Below are positions 34,563 to 42,572 of a stretch of 64,000 nucleotides of DNA, in pieces. How positions within the stretch are numbered: the first letter of the stretch is position 1; each line of letters begins with the position of its first letter. The stretch covers positions 57,530-121,529 of the forward strand of contig QFNI01000006.1 of NCBI GenBank assembly GCA_003240775.1, given 5' to 3'. The translations under genes were made by a program, and so were the position numbers. This stretch comes from Mesorhizobium amorphae (lineage in GTDB: Bacteria > Pseudomonadota > Alphaproteobacteria > Rhizobiales > Rhizobiaceae). Under the pieces are notes generated by a model, which saw only the letters and a program-made list of their open reading frames with translations, was not told the origin of the DNA and made no database searches.

Positions 34563-34638
34563 GGCTTGTGCCCTTCAGCCAGTCATTGGAGAACCGGGAG
34601 GCAACAGCGCCTCCCGGTCCGTGAGCAGTGGCTGGCGA

Positions 34639-35667
34639 TCAGCGGATCGGTGGCGCGTAGAGGATGCCGCCCTTCGACCACAGCGCGTTCAGGCCGCGCG
34701 CGATCTTGAGGTTCGAGCCCTGGCCGATGTTGCGCTCGAAGACCTCGCCGTAATTGCCGACGCCCGTGACGATCTTGGCGACCCAGTCGGCGTCGAGGCC
34801 GAGATCGGCACCGAGCGTCGAGCCCTGCTCCACGCCCAGCACGCGCTGAATTTCGGGGTTCTGCGACGCCTTCATCTCTTCGACATTGGCCTGGGTGATG
34901 CCGAGTTCTTCGGCGATCACGAGCGCGTTCAGCGTCCACTTCACGACGTCGAACCACTTGTCGTCACCCTGACGGACCACGGGGCCCAGCGGCTCCTTGG
35001 AGATGATCTCGGGCAGAACGGTGTGGTCGTTGGGCGAGGCAAGCTGCAGGCGGATCGAATAAAGGCCCGACTGGTCGGTGGTGTAGACGTCGCAGCGGCC
35101 GGACTCGTAGGCCGCGTTCACTTCCTCCAGCGCCTGGAAGACGACGGGGTTGTACTGCATGTTGTTGGCGCGGAAGTAGTCGGCCAGGTTGAGCTCGGTG
35201 GTGGTGCCGCCCTGAACGCAGACCGAAGCGCCCGACAGCTGAAGCGCGGAGGTCACGCCCGGCAGGTTGGCCGAATTGATCATGAAGCCCTGGCCGTCAT
35301 AGTAGTTGACGCCAGCGAAGTTGAAGCCGAGCGAGGTGTCTCGCGACAGCGTCCAGGTCGTGTTGCGCGACAGGATGTCGATTTCGCCCGATTGCAGCGC
35401 GGTGAAGCGCTCGGTGGCGTTCGTGGGCGTGAAGTTGACCTTGGTCGCATCACCGAAGATGGCGGCAGCGACCGCACGGCAAAGGTCGACGTCGAAGCCG
35501 GTCCACTGGCCCTGGTCGTTCGGCGAGGCAAAGCCTGCCAGTCCGGTGTTGACGCCGCACTGGACGAACCCCTTCGCCTTCACGTCGGCGAGGGTATCCG
35601 CCTGTGCTGCGGACGCACCCATCATCAGGAGCGCCGCGCCGGCTGCTGCTTTGATCGCGTTGTTCAT
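34639..35667 (-). CDS. aapJ: General L-amino-acid-binding protein
   Basis: Periplasmic substrate-binding protein of the aap system. The 342-residue precursor has a signal peptide (KAAAGAALLMMGASAAQA) and the solute-binding family 3 fold: VNTGLAGFASPNDQGQWTGF, then FDVDLCRAVAAAIFGD, and ATERFTALQSGEIDIL. Two cysteines (CGVNTG and the later CVQGG) could form a disulfide as in related proteins. The start at MNNAIK was chosen because the signal peptide begins there; upstream in-frame codons look non-coding. It is first in the operon. Confidence 0.95.
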   Translation of the reverse strand: MNNAIKAAAGAALLMMGASAAQADTLADVKAKGFVQCGVNTGLAGFASPNDQGQWTGFDVDLCRAVAAAIFGDATKVNFTPTNATERFTALQSGEIDILSRNTTWTLSRDTSLGFNFAGVNYYDGQGFMINSANLPGVTSALQLSGASVCVQGGTTTELNLADYFRANNMQYNPVVFQALEEVNAAYESGRCDVYTTDQSGLYSIRLQLASPNDHTVLPEIISKEPLGPVVRQGDDKWFDVVKWTLNALVIAEELGITQANVEEMKASQNPEIQRVLGVEQGSTLGADLGLDADWVAKIVTGVGNYGEVFERNIGQGSNLKIARGLNALWSKGGILYAPPIR

Positions 35668-35788
35668 TCCCGTTGAATTCCCTGTTCGTTGTTGAACCCG
35701 ATGCCAGGTTCTGGTTCCCGGCGAGACTGTGAGCCCCACCCCCGGCGCCTGTTTTGCTTGTTTCGTGTGCGGCGCTTCTAAGATTTGC

Positions 35789-35817
35789 ATCGAAGGGGAT
35801 TATTCCACGGAGGTCAA
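35789..35817 (-). promoter_or_regulatory. Possible promoter of the aap operon
   Basis: TTGACC (35812-35817) and TTCGAT (35789-35794) with a 17-base spacer lie about 120 bases upstream of aapJ. The -10 is weak. Confidence 0.3.
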
Positions 35818-35919
35818 GTGGACCGGTCCAGCAATCCAAAGCGCTTGGAGGGGCATGCTTGCGATTGCAGCGCGCCTTTTCGACCATTATCCATGCCGCG
35901 CAAACCGAGCGGAGGCAGC

Positions 35920-37083
35920 ATGGCCGGACACGACGAGCGCGGCACGAACACGCGGCTGGCGCATCTGGGCAACAATCCCCGCGACTTCTTCGGCTTTGTC
36001 AATCCGCCGGTGGTGCACGCCTCGACCGTGCTGTTTCCCGATGCCGCGACCATGGCCAATCGCGCGCAGAAATACACCTATGGCACGCGCGGCACGCCCA
36101 CCACGGACGCGCTCTGCCAAGCGATCAATGCGCTTGAAGGCTCCGCTGGCACAATAGCCGTGCCATCGGGCCTTGCCGCCGTGACCGTGCCGCTGCTGGC
36201 CTTTCTGGCTGCCGGCGATCATCTCCTGATCGTGGATTCGGTCTACGGGCCGACGCGACATTTTGCCGACACCATGCTGAAGCGGCTCGGCGTCGAGGTT
36301 TCCTACTACGAGCCGCGCATCGGCGCGGGCATCCGCGCTCTGATGCAGCCGAACACCAAGGTCGTGTTCACCGAATCGCCGGGGTCGAACACTTTCGAGG
36401 TGCAGGACATTCCCGCCATCTCGGCTGTGGCGCGCGAGCATGGCGCCGTGGTGATGATGGACAACACCTGGGCCACGCCCCTTCTGTTCCGACCGCTCGA
36501 CCACGGCGTGGACATCTCGATCCATGCCGCCACGAAGTACCCGGCAGGCCATTCCGATGTGTTGCTCGGCACCGTTTCGGCCAATGCCACGTGCTGGGAC
36601 AGGCTTTTCGAGGCCTATCTCGCGCTCGGCGTCTGTGCCGGGCCGGACGATGTCTACCAAGTGCTGCGCGGCTTGCGCACGATGGGCGTGCGTCTCGCAC
36701 GCCACGAGCAGAGCACGCTGGCGCTCGCCGCCTGGCTCGAATCGGAGCGGGGGGTCGCGGCCGTTCTGCATCCCGCCCTCCCTTCCCACCCCGACCACGC
36801 GATCTGGCGGCGCGACTTCAAGGGCTCGAGCGGCATCTTCTCGATCGTGCTCGATGGTGGCGGACGCGAGAAGGCGCACGCTTTCCTCGACGCGCTGCGC
36901 ATCTTCGGGCTCGGCTACTCCTGGGGCGGCTTCGAAAGCCTGGCAGTTCATGTGAACCTCGCCGACCGCACAGTGACCAGGGGCTCCCACTCCGGCCCGC
37001 TCATTCGCCTGCAGATCGGTCTCGAGGACGTGGACGACCTGCGCGCCGATCTCACGGAAGCCCTGCGCGCTGCCAACGGTTGA
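35920..37083 (+). CDS. metC: Cystathionine beta-lyase
   Basis: PLP enzyme that splits cystathionine to homocysteine, pyruvate and ammonia in methionine synthesis. The 387-residue protein carries the Cys/Met-metabolism pattern: YTYGTRGTPTTDAL, MMDNTWATPLLFRPLDHG and the PLP lysine in HAATKYPAGHSDVLLG. ATG 35920 has GGAGG four bases upstream; an ATG nine codons earlier (35893) is possible. The gene is alone on its strand, divergent from aap, with the small membrane protein gene after it. Confidence 0.92.
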   Translation: MAGHDERGTNTRLAHLGNNPRDFFGFVNPPVVHASTVLFPDAATMANRAQKYTYGTRGTPTTDALCQAINALEGSAGTIAVPSGLAAVTVPLLAFLAAGDHLLIVDSVYGPTRHFADTMLKRLGVEVSYYEPRIGAGIRALMQPNTKVVFTESPGSNTFEVQDIPAISAVAREHGAVVMMDNTWATPLLFRPLDHGVDISIHAATKYPAGHSDVLLGTVSANATCWDRLFEAYLALGVCAGPDDVYQVLRGLRTMGVRLARHEQSTLALAAWLESERGVAAVLHPALPSHPDHAIWRRDFKGSSGIFSIVLDGGGREKAHAFLDALRIFGLGYSWGGFESLAVHVNLADRTVTRGSHSGPLIRLQIGLEDVDDLRADLTEALRAANG

Positions 37084-37144
37084 ACGCGAGGAACATCCGG
37101 CTCACCTCCAAGTTGGTCGCTTCAGTGAGTTGGAGAAGTCTGCC

Positions 37145-37378
37145 ATGCGGCCGAGCAAGGAAATCCTCGCACTCGTGGTTGTGGTGGTGATCATCGTCGT
37201 AGCCTGGACGGTGCATTCCCTGATCGACACCCAGGTGACCACAGCACCCGACATCAAGGCGCCAGAGCAGAACATGAGCGAGACGGACGCGCCCAACGAG
37301 CAGATTCCGCCGGCCGGCACCAACGGCAATCCAAGCGAACCCACGGCGCCTGCACCCGCCGGCGCCACGCAGAACTGA
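37145..37378 (+). CDS. Small single-pass membrane protein
   Basis: A 77-residue protein with one N-terminal membrane helix (ILALVVVVVIIVVAWTVHSL) and a Pro/Ala/Asn-rich outer tail from about residue 30 (TTAPDIKAPEQNMSET and following). The ATG has GGAG nine bases upstream. I do not recognise a family; low-complexity tails after a single helix are common in rhizobial envelope proteins. It lies between metC and tRNA-Pro. Confidence 0.65.
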   Translation: MRPSKEILALVVVVVIIVVAWTVHSLIDTQVTTAPDIKAPEQNMSETDAPNEQIPPAGTNGNPSEPTAPAPAGATQN

Positions 37379-37452
37379 TTTGCCCGCCGCCAATTTGCCG
37401 CTTGCTTCCGGCGCGCCCCAAATCTAGGTAGCTCGAAGGCTTAGCCGCCGAC

Positions 37453-37529
37453 CGGAGTGTAGCGCAGCCTGGTAGCGCACCTGATTTGGGATCAGGGGGT
37501 CGCAGGTTCGAATCCTGCCACTCCGACCA
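37453..37529 (+). tRNA. tRNA-Pro (anticodon TGG)
   Basis: A 77-base cloverleaf: acceptor arms CGGAGTG and CACTCCG, D-arm AGCGCAGCCTGGTAGCGC, anticodon loop TTTGGGA with anticodon TGG, T-arm GGTTCGAATCC, and an encoded CCA end. Confidence 0.97.
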
Positions 37530-37575
37530 TCGGCAACGGCTTGAGTCCGGCGAACGGTTTTCAGGGAGCACGAGG

Positions 37576-37884
37576 GTGGCGGCCCGCATCTTCAGTCCGG
37601 CCAAGACGGCCATGCAGTCCGGCAAGGCGAAGACCGGCCACTGGGTGCTGGAGTTCGATCCCGCAACCCCGCGCCGCATCGACCCCCTGATGGGCTATAC
37701 CTCGACGAGCGACATGCGGGCGCAGGTGCGCTTGTCCTTCGAGACCCGCGAGGATGCGGTGGCCTATGCCGAAAAGCATGAGATCGCCTATCGTGTGGAA
37801 GAGCAGAACGAGCCCAAGCGCCGCCCCGCCATCTCCTACTCCGACAATTTTCGCTTCGACCGAAAGGTCCCCTGGACGCACTGA
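37576..37884 (+). CDS. NDUFS4-like ETC complex I subunit
   Basis: A 102-residue protein of the ETC_C1_NDUFA4 family (PF04800), the bacterial relatives of mitochondrial complex I accessory subunit NDUFS4 (18 kDa). The pattern RIFSPAKTAMQSGKAKTGHW at the start, the central MGYTSTSDMRAQVRLSFETR and closing YSDNFRFDRKVPWTH are characteristic. The GTG start has GGAG seven bases upstream; in-frame codons before it lie inside tRNA-Pro. It is flanked by two tRNA genes. Confidence 0.92.
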   Translation: MAARIFSPAKTAMQSGKAKTGHWVLEFDPATPRRIDPLMGYTSTSDMRAQVRLSFETREDAVAYAEKHEIAYRVEEQNEPKRRPAISYSDNFRFDRKVPWTH

Positions 37885-37893
37885 CCCTTTCCC

Positions 37894-37970
37894 GGTCCCG
37901 TAGCTCAGCCGGATAGAGCACCGGCCTTCTAAGCCGATGGTCGCAGGTTCGAATCCTGCCGGGATCGCCA
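37894..37970 (+). tRNA. tRNA-Arg (anticodon TCT)
   Basis: A 77-base cloverleaf: acceptor arms GGTCCCG and CGGGATC, D-arm TAGCTCAGCCGGATAGAGCA, anticodon loop CTTCTAA with anticodon TCT, T-arm GGTTCGAATCC, and encoded CCA. The outermost anticodon-stem pair is a C-A mismatch. Confidence 0.96.
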
Positions 37971-37992
37971 CTCTTCCGCGAGGCTTGCTGCG

Positions 37993-38781
37993 ATGGGCGC
38001 ATGGTGGGGTGATCTGCCGGCTTCGGCCTTCTCGAAGATTGACCCGGAAGCCACCATAGCGGTGCTGCCAGTGGCCGCGGTGGAGCAGCATGGGCCGCAT
38101 CTGCCGCTTTCGACCGATGTGGCGATCATGGCCGGCATGCTGGACACAGTGCTGGCCGCCCTGCCCGCTTCGCTGGACGCGCGCGTTCTTCCCGTTCAGT
38201 CGGTCGGCAAGTCAGACGAGCACCTCCGTTTGCCCGGGACGCTCTCGCTTTCGGCGGAGAACCTGATCCGGGCTTGGACGGAACTCGGTGAGGCTGTCGC
38301 GCGCACGGGCATCCGCAAGATCGTGGTCGTCACCAGCCACGGCGGCAACGAGGAGGTGATGGCTATCGTCACCCGCGAGCTTCGTCTGCGGTTCGACATG
38401 CTTGCCGTGAAATCGAGCTGGAACCGCTTCGGGCGCCCCGCGGGGCTTTTCTCCGACGAGGAGAATCGACTTGGCATCCACGGCGGCGACTATGAGACCT
38501 CCCTGATGCTGCATTTCCGGCCGGACCTCGTGGACATGGCCTTGGCTGCCGATTTCCCGAGCCGGGTCTCGGAAGCCGACTCGGCGTTCGCGCTGTTGCG
38601 CCAGACGGGCACGCACGCCTTCGCCTGGCTGGCCGAGGACCTGAACCCGCAAGGCGTGGTCGGCCAAGCGGATCGGGCGAGCGCGGAAAAGGGACGTCTC
38701 GTGGCCGAGCACCAGGCCGCTGGCTTCATCGCGCTTCTGGAAGACATGCGCGCTGCGAGGCTCGCGGATTGGCTGCGCTGA
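37993..38781 (+). CDS. Creatininase-family amidohydrolase
   Basis: A 262-residue protein with the metal-site motifs of the creatininase family: VEQHGPHLPLSTDV near residue 30 (Glu, His, Asp), VVTSHGGNEE near residue 113, and GIHGGDYETSLML near residue 160. Relatives include creatininase and MftE, and many with unknown amide substrates; this one cannot be assigned further, and no mycofactocin genes are nearby. It begins 22 bases after tRNA-Arg. Confidence 0.88.
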   Translation: MGAWWGDLPASAFSKIDPEATIAVLPVAAVEQHGPHLPLSTDVAIMAGMLDTVLAALPASLDARVLPVQSVGKSDEHLRLPGTLSLSAENLIRAWTELGEAVARTGIRKIVVVTSHGGNEEVMAIVTRELRLRFDMLAVKSSWNRFGRPAGLFSDEENRLGIHGGDYETSLMLHFRPDLVDMALAADFPSRVSEADSAFALLRQTGTHAFAWLAEDLNPQGVVGQADRASAEKGRLVAEHQAAGFIALLEDMRAARLADWLR

Positions 38782-38845
38782 GGCCCAGGTTGCCGGGCGT
38801 GGACGCCCATGCAAGATGCGCGGGCGCATGATCGGGAGGATCGAC

Positions 38846-39259
38846 GTGAAGCCTGTGTTCTGGACGCTGCTCGGCGTGACACTTCTCGCCTCGCCCGCGC
38901 TGGCCGAGCAAGAGAAGATCGATTGCGACAACGCGATCACCACGCATGACATGATCTTCTGCGCAGGCGGTGATTTCCAGGAAGCCGACGCTGCGCTGAA
39001 CACCACCTATCGCGAGGCGATGAGGCGAGCCGAGGCGATCGACCGCGAGGCGAACGAGACCGACATCGCAGTCCCCGGCGCGGTCAAATCGTTGCGCTCC
39101 GGCCAGCGGGGCTGGATCGCCTATCGTGACGGCCAGTGCACGGCCGTGGCTTACGGCGCGCTCGGCGGCACGATCGCACCGCTTCTCGACATCGGCTGCC
39201 AGACCGGCCTGACGCAGAAGCGAACGGAGGAGTTGAAGGCGCTGTTCAACCCGGAATGA
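38846..39259 (+). CDS. Lysozyme-inhibitor LprI-like exported protein (DUF1311)
   Basis: A 137-residue precursor with a signal peptide (VFWTLLGVTLLASPALA) and a mature domain with four cysteines in the DUF1311/LprI arrangement: IDCDNAITTHDMIFCAGGDF, RDGQC and DIGCQTGLTQKRTEEL, plus the Leu/Asn-containing NTTYREAMRRA helix. Members bind lysozyme or act in the envelope; the role here is not proved. The GTG start has GGAGG six bases upstream; ATG 38828 is an alternative. Confidence 0.85.
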   Translation: MKPVFWTLLGVTLLASPALAEQEKIDCDNAITTHDMIFCAGGDFQEADAALNTTYREAMRRAEAIDREANETDIAVPGAVKSLRSGQRGWIAYRDGQCTAVAYGALGGTIAPLLDIGCQTGLTQKRTEELKALFNPE

Positions 39260-39565
39260 GGCTGGGCATCGTGAAGCCACACATGGCCCTTCCGAAAGCT
39301 GCTTTCGCGACCGTTGAGTTTACATAAAGGCCACGCCAAGGCGTGCCCTCACGGCCAGATGGCAACGATCCGTTCGCCAAACCAGCAGCGCCCCAACGCG
39401 ACGCCTCGCTGAACCCTTATTGCAAATCATTTGCATTTGCAAAATTGAGGAGTATCTCTGGCGTGTCGGTCTGATCCATCGCGCTTCCGACCAGCCCCCG
39501 GCTCAGCGCCGTGGTCGATAGCGCAACCCGTCTGTCCCCCGCACGCCGGCTGGAAACGCAGCGCC
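39260..39565. other. Intergenic region upstream of mntH (306 bases)
   Basis: Contains a small hairpin near its left end (CGAAAG-CTG-CTTTCG, 39293-39307, perhaps the 3' end of the LprI-like transcript), the Mur-type box (39420-39443) and about 120 bases of presumptive mntH leader. No convincing reading frame or riboswitch consensus is visible. Confidence 0.6.
39420..39443 (+). promoter_or_regulatory. Mur-like manganese-responsive operator of mntH
   Basis: A perfect 7-1-7 palindrome TGCAAATCATTTGCA (39421-39435) is followed by an overlapping TTGCATTTGCAA (5-2-5 palindrome). This repeated TTTGCA/TGCAAA pattern is that of Mur (Fur-family, manganese-sensing) sites described upstream of sitABCD and mntH in rhizobia. 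It lies 122 bases before the mntH start. The regulator gene is not in the window. Confidence 0.8.
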
Positions 39566-40909
39566 ATGAGCACTCTTTCGGAACGCATGAACAGCGGCTG
39601 GCACCGCGAGCGTGGGGAGGCATCCCTGTCGGATGTGCACCGCACGGTGCCCGTCTCCCGCCAGGGTTCGAAGCTCCGGCGCATGGCGGCATTCTTGGGG
39701 CCGGGCTATCTCGTTGCGGTCGGCTACATGGACCCCGGCAACTGGGCCACCTCCATCGCTGGGGGCTCGCGCTTCGGCTATACGCTACTCACGGTGGCGC
39801 TTGTTTCCAACATCATGGCCATCGTGCTGCAGTCGCTTTGTGTGCGGCTGGCCATCGGCACCGGGCGCGATCTCGCCCAGGCCTGCCGTGACGCCTTTCC
39901 CGGGCCCGTCGCCTTCACGCTCTGGCTTTTGGCGGAAACCGCCATCATCGCGACCGACATCGCTGAAGTGATCGGCACAGCGATCGGCCTCAACCTTCTC
40001 TTCGGCATTCCGCTCGAGCTAGGCGTTGTGATCACCGCGCTCGACGTGTTCCTGATCCTGGCGCTGCAAAGGCTCGGCTTCCGATGGGTCGAGGCCTTCG
40101 TGATGGCGCTTCTCGCCATCATCGCCGTCTGCTTCGTGCTGCAGATAGCGCTGGCCGACCCCGCATGGGGAGATGTGCTGCGCGGCTTCGCGCCCACCAC
40201 CGAAATCGTCACCAACCCCGAGATGCTCTATCTCGCGCTCGGCATCCTCGGCGCCACCGTGATGCCGCACAACCTCTACCTTCACTCCGGCATCGTGCAG
40301 ACCCGAGCCTACGGCGAGAGCCTGCCCGAAAAGCGCGAGGCGCTGCGTTTCGCGACCGTCGATTCGACGATTGCGCTCACCTTCGCGCTTCTGGTCAACG
40401 CCTCGATCCTGATCCTGGCTGCGGCCGCCTTCAACACCACGGGCAGGACGGAAGTGGCAGAGCTCGGCGAGGCGCATACCCTGCTCGCTCCCCTGCTGGG
40501 TGCCGCGATCGCGCCCACACTTTTCGGTGTGGCCCTGCTCTGCTGTGGCATCAACTCGACGGTCACGGCCACACTCGCCGGCCAGATCGTGATGGAAGGT
40601 TTTCTCCAGGTCGGCATCGCGCCCTGGCTGCGCCGCTTGGTCACCCGCGTCGTGGCCATCCTGCCTGCGGCGGGCGTCACCATCTGGTATGGCGAGGCGG
40701 GAACGGCCGAGCTTCTGATCCTTACCCAGGTGGTGCTGAGCCTGCAGCTCTCGTTCGCCGTGATCCCGCTCGTGCGCTTCACCACCGACAAACGCCGGAT
40801 GGGCGCAATGGTCGCGCCGCTTTGGCTGGCTGCGATCGCCTGGATCCTGGCCGCCGTGATCGCCGCACTCAACATCAAGCTGCTGCTCGACTTCGCGGCG
40901 CCCCTTTGA
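39566..40909 (+). CDS. mntH: Nramp-family divalent metal transporter MntH
   Basis: Proton-coupled Mn2+ (and Fe2+) importer in the inner membrane. The 447-residue protein has the eleven-helix Nramp fold; the metal-binding motifs are DPGN at residues 56-59 in helix 1 and MPHNLYLHSG in helix 6. The ATG at 39566 is the first in frame. The Mur-like box upstream predicts repression by manganese. It is convergent with the small HTH gene, stops six bases apart. Confidence 0.94.
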   Translation: MSTLSERMNSGWHRERGEASLSDVHRTVPVSRQGSKLRRMAAFLGPGYLVAVGYMDPGNWATSIAGGSRFGYTLLTVALVSNIMAIVLQSLCVRLAIGTGRDLAQACRDAFPGPVAFTLWLLAETAIIATDIAEVIGTAIGLNLLFGIPLELGVVITALDVFLILALQRLGFRWVEAFVMALLAIIAVCFVLQIALADPAWGDVLRGFAPTTEIVTNPEMLYLALGILGATVMPHNLYLHSGIVQTRAYGESLPEKREALRFATVDSTIALTFALLVNASILILAAAAFNTTGRTEVAELGEAHTLLAPLLGAAIAPTLFGVALLCCGINSTVTATLAGQIVMEGFLQVGIAPWLRRLVTRVVAILPAAGVTIWYGEAGTAELLILTQVVLSLQLSFAVIPLVRFTTDKRRMGAMVAPLWLAAIAWILAAVIAALNIKLLLDFAAPL

Positions 40910-40915
40910 GGAGCT

Positions 40916-41326
40916 TCAGAACTCGCCGAAAGTGAGCTGTGGCGGTTGCTTCGGCGCACGCCGGCGCGGTGGTGACGGGGGCTTCTTCGGCTCGGCGCGG
41001 ATGCGGCGCACGGCCTCGTCACGGGTTTTCACTTCCGGCGCCGCAGGGTCGTCCGTCAGCCACTTGCCGCGCTTGATCACCTCGTTCACGCGGCCCTGGT
41101 TGACGCCGAGCTTGAAGGCGATCTCCTGCTGGGTCATCTTCGTGCTTTCGTGAAGCTCGAGAATGTGCCGGGCGAGGTCGGGCGTCATCTTGCGGCCCAC
41201 CACGCGGCGGGCCGGCGTGACCTTCCGCTTTGCCTTGTCGCGGGCCTTGAGCCGCTCGAGAATCGCAAGCGCCTGGCGCATGCCTTGGGCCCGCAGCTCT
41301 TCCTCGAATTCCTTCAACGTAGCCAA
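40916..41326 (-). CDS. Small helix-turn-helix protein
   Basis: A 136-residue basic protein: an N-terminal helical part rich in Lys/Arg (ILERLKARDKAKRKVTPARR), a central helix-turn-helix (KMTQQEIAFKLGVNQGRVNEVIKRG, residues about 63-87) and a Pro/Arg-rich C-terminal tail. The start is TTG with GGGAGG seven bases upstream; no ATG lies near. A DNA-binding role is likely from the HTH; the targets are unknown. It stands alone between mntH and the SDR gene. Confidence 0.75.
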   Translation of the reverse strand: MATLKEFEEELRAQGMRQALAILERLKARDKAKRKVTPARRVVGRKMTPDLARHILELHESTKMTQQEIAFKLGVNQGRVNEVIKRGKWLTDDPAAPEVKTRDEAVRRIRAEPKKPPSPPRRRAPKQPPQLTFGEF

Positions 41327-41459
41327 ACCAAGCCTCCCTCCGCCCGAACGTGAGCGCGAAAGTGCAACATTCCAAGAACAGAATGTGGACGTGCGACCGT
41401 CCGTGGCAAGGCCGCACCGAGGCTTCGCCTCGGCGCGGCCTGTGCTTGTTGGGGATAAG

Positions 41460-42299
41460 TCAGAGAATCGGACGGCCGCCGGTCACGGCGTAGCGCCCAC
41501 CGCTCATGTAGCTGCCCTCGCTGGATGCGAGCAGCACGAAGATACCGGCGAGCTCGGCAGGCTGGCCGGCGCGGCCAAGCGGCGTGTTGTCACCGAATTC
41601 CGCGACATCCTCGGGCGGCATGGTGGAGGGAATCAGCGGCGTCCAGATCGGCCCCGGCGCAACCGAGTTGACGCGGATGCCGCGCTTGCCCAGCATCTGT
41701 GCAAGCCCGGCCGAAAAGTTCGCGATGGCACCCTTGGTGGTTGCATAAGGCAGCAGTGTCGGCCGGGGATTGTCGGAATTGACCGAACTCGTGTTGATGA
41801 TCGACCCGCCCTCTTTCATGTGCGGCACGGCCGCCTTGCAGATGTGGAACATGGCGGTGATGTTGACCGCGAAGGTGTGGTCCCACTCCTCATCGGGGAT
41901 GTCCTCGATGGTCTCGTGGGTCATCTGATAAGCGGCGTTGTTGACGAGGATGTCGAGCCGGCCGAACTCCGACAGCGTGCGCTCCACCAGCGAGCGGCAA
42001 AGCTCGGGCTTTGCTAGATCGCCTGCCACGAGCACGCAGCGCCGCCCGGCCTCCTTCACCAGCTTCGCCGTTTCCTCGGCGTCTTCGTGCTCGTCGAGAT
42101 AGCTGATCAGCAGGTCGGCTCCCTCCCGCGCATAGGCGATCGCCACCGCGCGGCCGATGCCGCTGTCGCCGCCCGTGATCAGGGCGACCTTGCCTTCGAG
42201 CTTGCCAGAGCCGCGATAGCTCGCCTCGCCGTGGTCGGGCCGGGGTTCCATGGCGGAGGTGTTTCCTGGCGGGGTCTGCTGCTGCTCTGGCCGGCCCAT
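41460..42299 (-). CDS. Short-chain dehydrogenase/reductase (YghA-like)
   Basis: A 279-residue NAD(P)-dependent oxidoreductase of the SDR superfamily. After a 40-residue hydrophilic N-terminal extension (PEQQQTPPGNTSAMEPRPDH) the Rossmann motif TGGDSGIGRAVAIAYAREGA appears; the NNAAYQ, NTSSVNSDN and catalytic YATTK motifs follow. YghA-type enzymes with such N-termini are found in bacteria with stress-related roles; the substrate is unknown. ATG 42299 has GGAG six bases upstream; two earlier starts (42311, 42329) are possible. Confidence 0.88.
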   Translation of the reverse strand: MGRPEQQQTPPGNTSAMEPRPDHGEASYRGSGKLEGKVALITGGDSGIGRAVAIAYAREGADLLISYLDEHEDAEETAKLVKEAGRRCVLVAGDLAKPELCRSLVERTLSEFGRLDILVNNAAYQMTHETIEDIPDEEWDHTFAVNITAMFHICKAAVPHMKEGGSIINTSSVNSDNPRPTLLPYATTKGAIANFSAGLAQMLGKRGIRVNSVAPGPIWTPLIPSTMPPEDVAEFGDNTPLGRAGQPAELAGIFVLLASSEGSYMSGGRYAVTGGRPIL

Positions 42300-42394
42300 G
42301 GTGCTCTCCATTGCGGGGAGCACGCGCAACGCGAGCTTATGGCAGCCGTTCCGGTCAGCCTCTGCAAGATCAGGAAAAGATCAAAGGAAAGAAG

Positions 42395-42470
<76 letters not shown>

Positions 42471-42572
42471 ACGCTTCACGACAGAGCCATGCCCGTTCGC
42501 GTGGGCCGGCATATAGCCGGGGTGGCCTACGCTGTCCAGAGGTTTGGCGGTCGAAAGTGCGGGAGATTGCGC

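Noticed and set aside
37453..37970. tRNA genes as integration sites of a mobile island
   Set aside because: No integrase, no repeat of the tRNA 3' end nearby and no change in base composition; the genes between are core functions.
37993..38781. Mycofactocin MftE assignment for the creatininase-family protein
   Set aside because: No mftA-D genes are present and the motifs fit the general family only.
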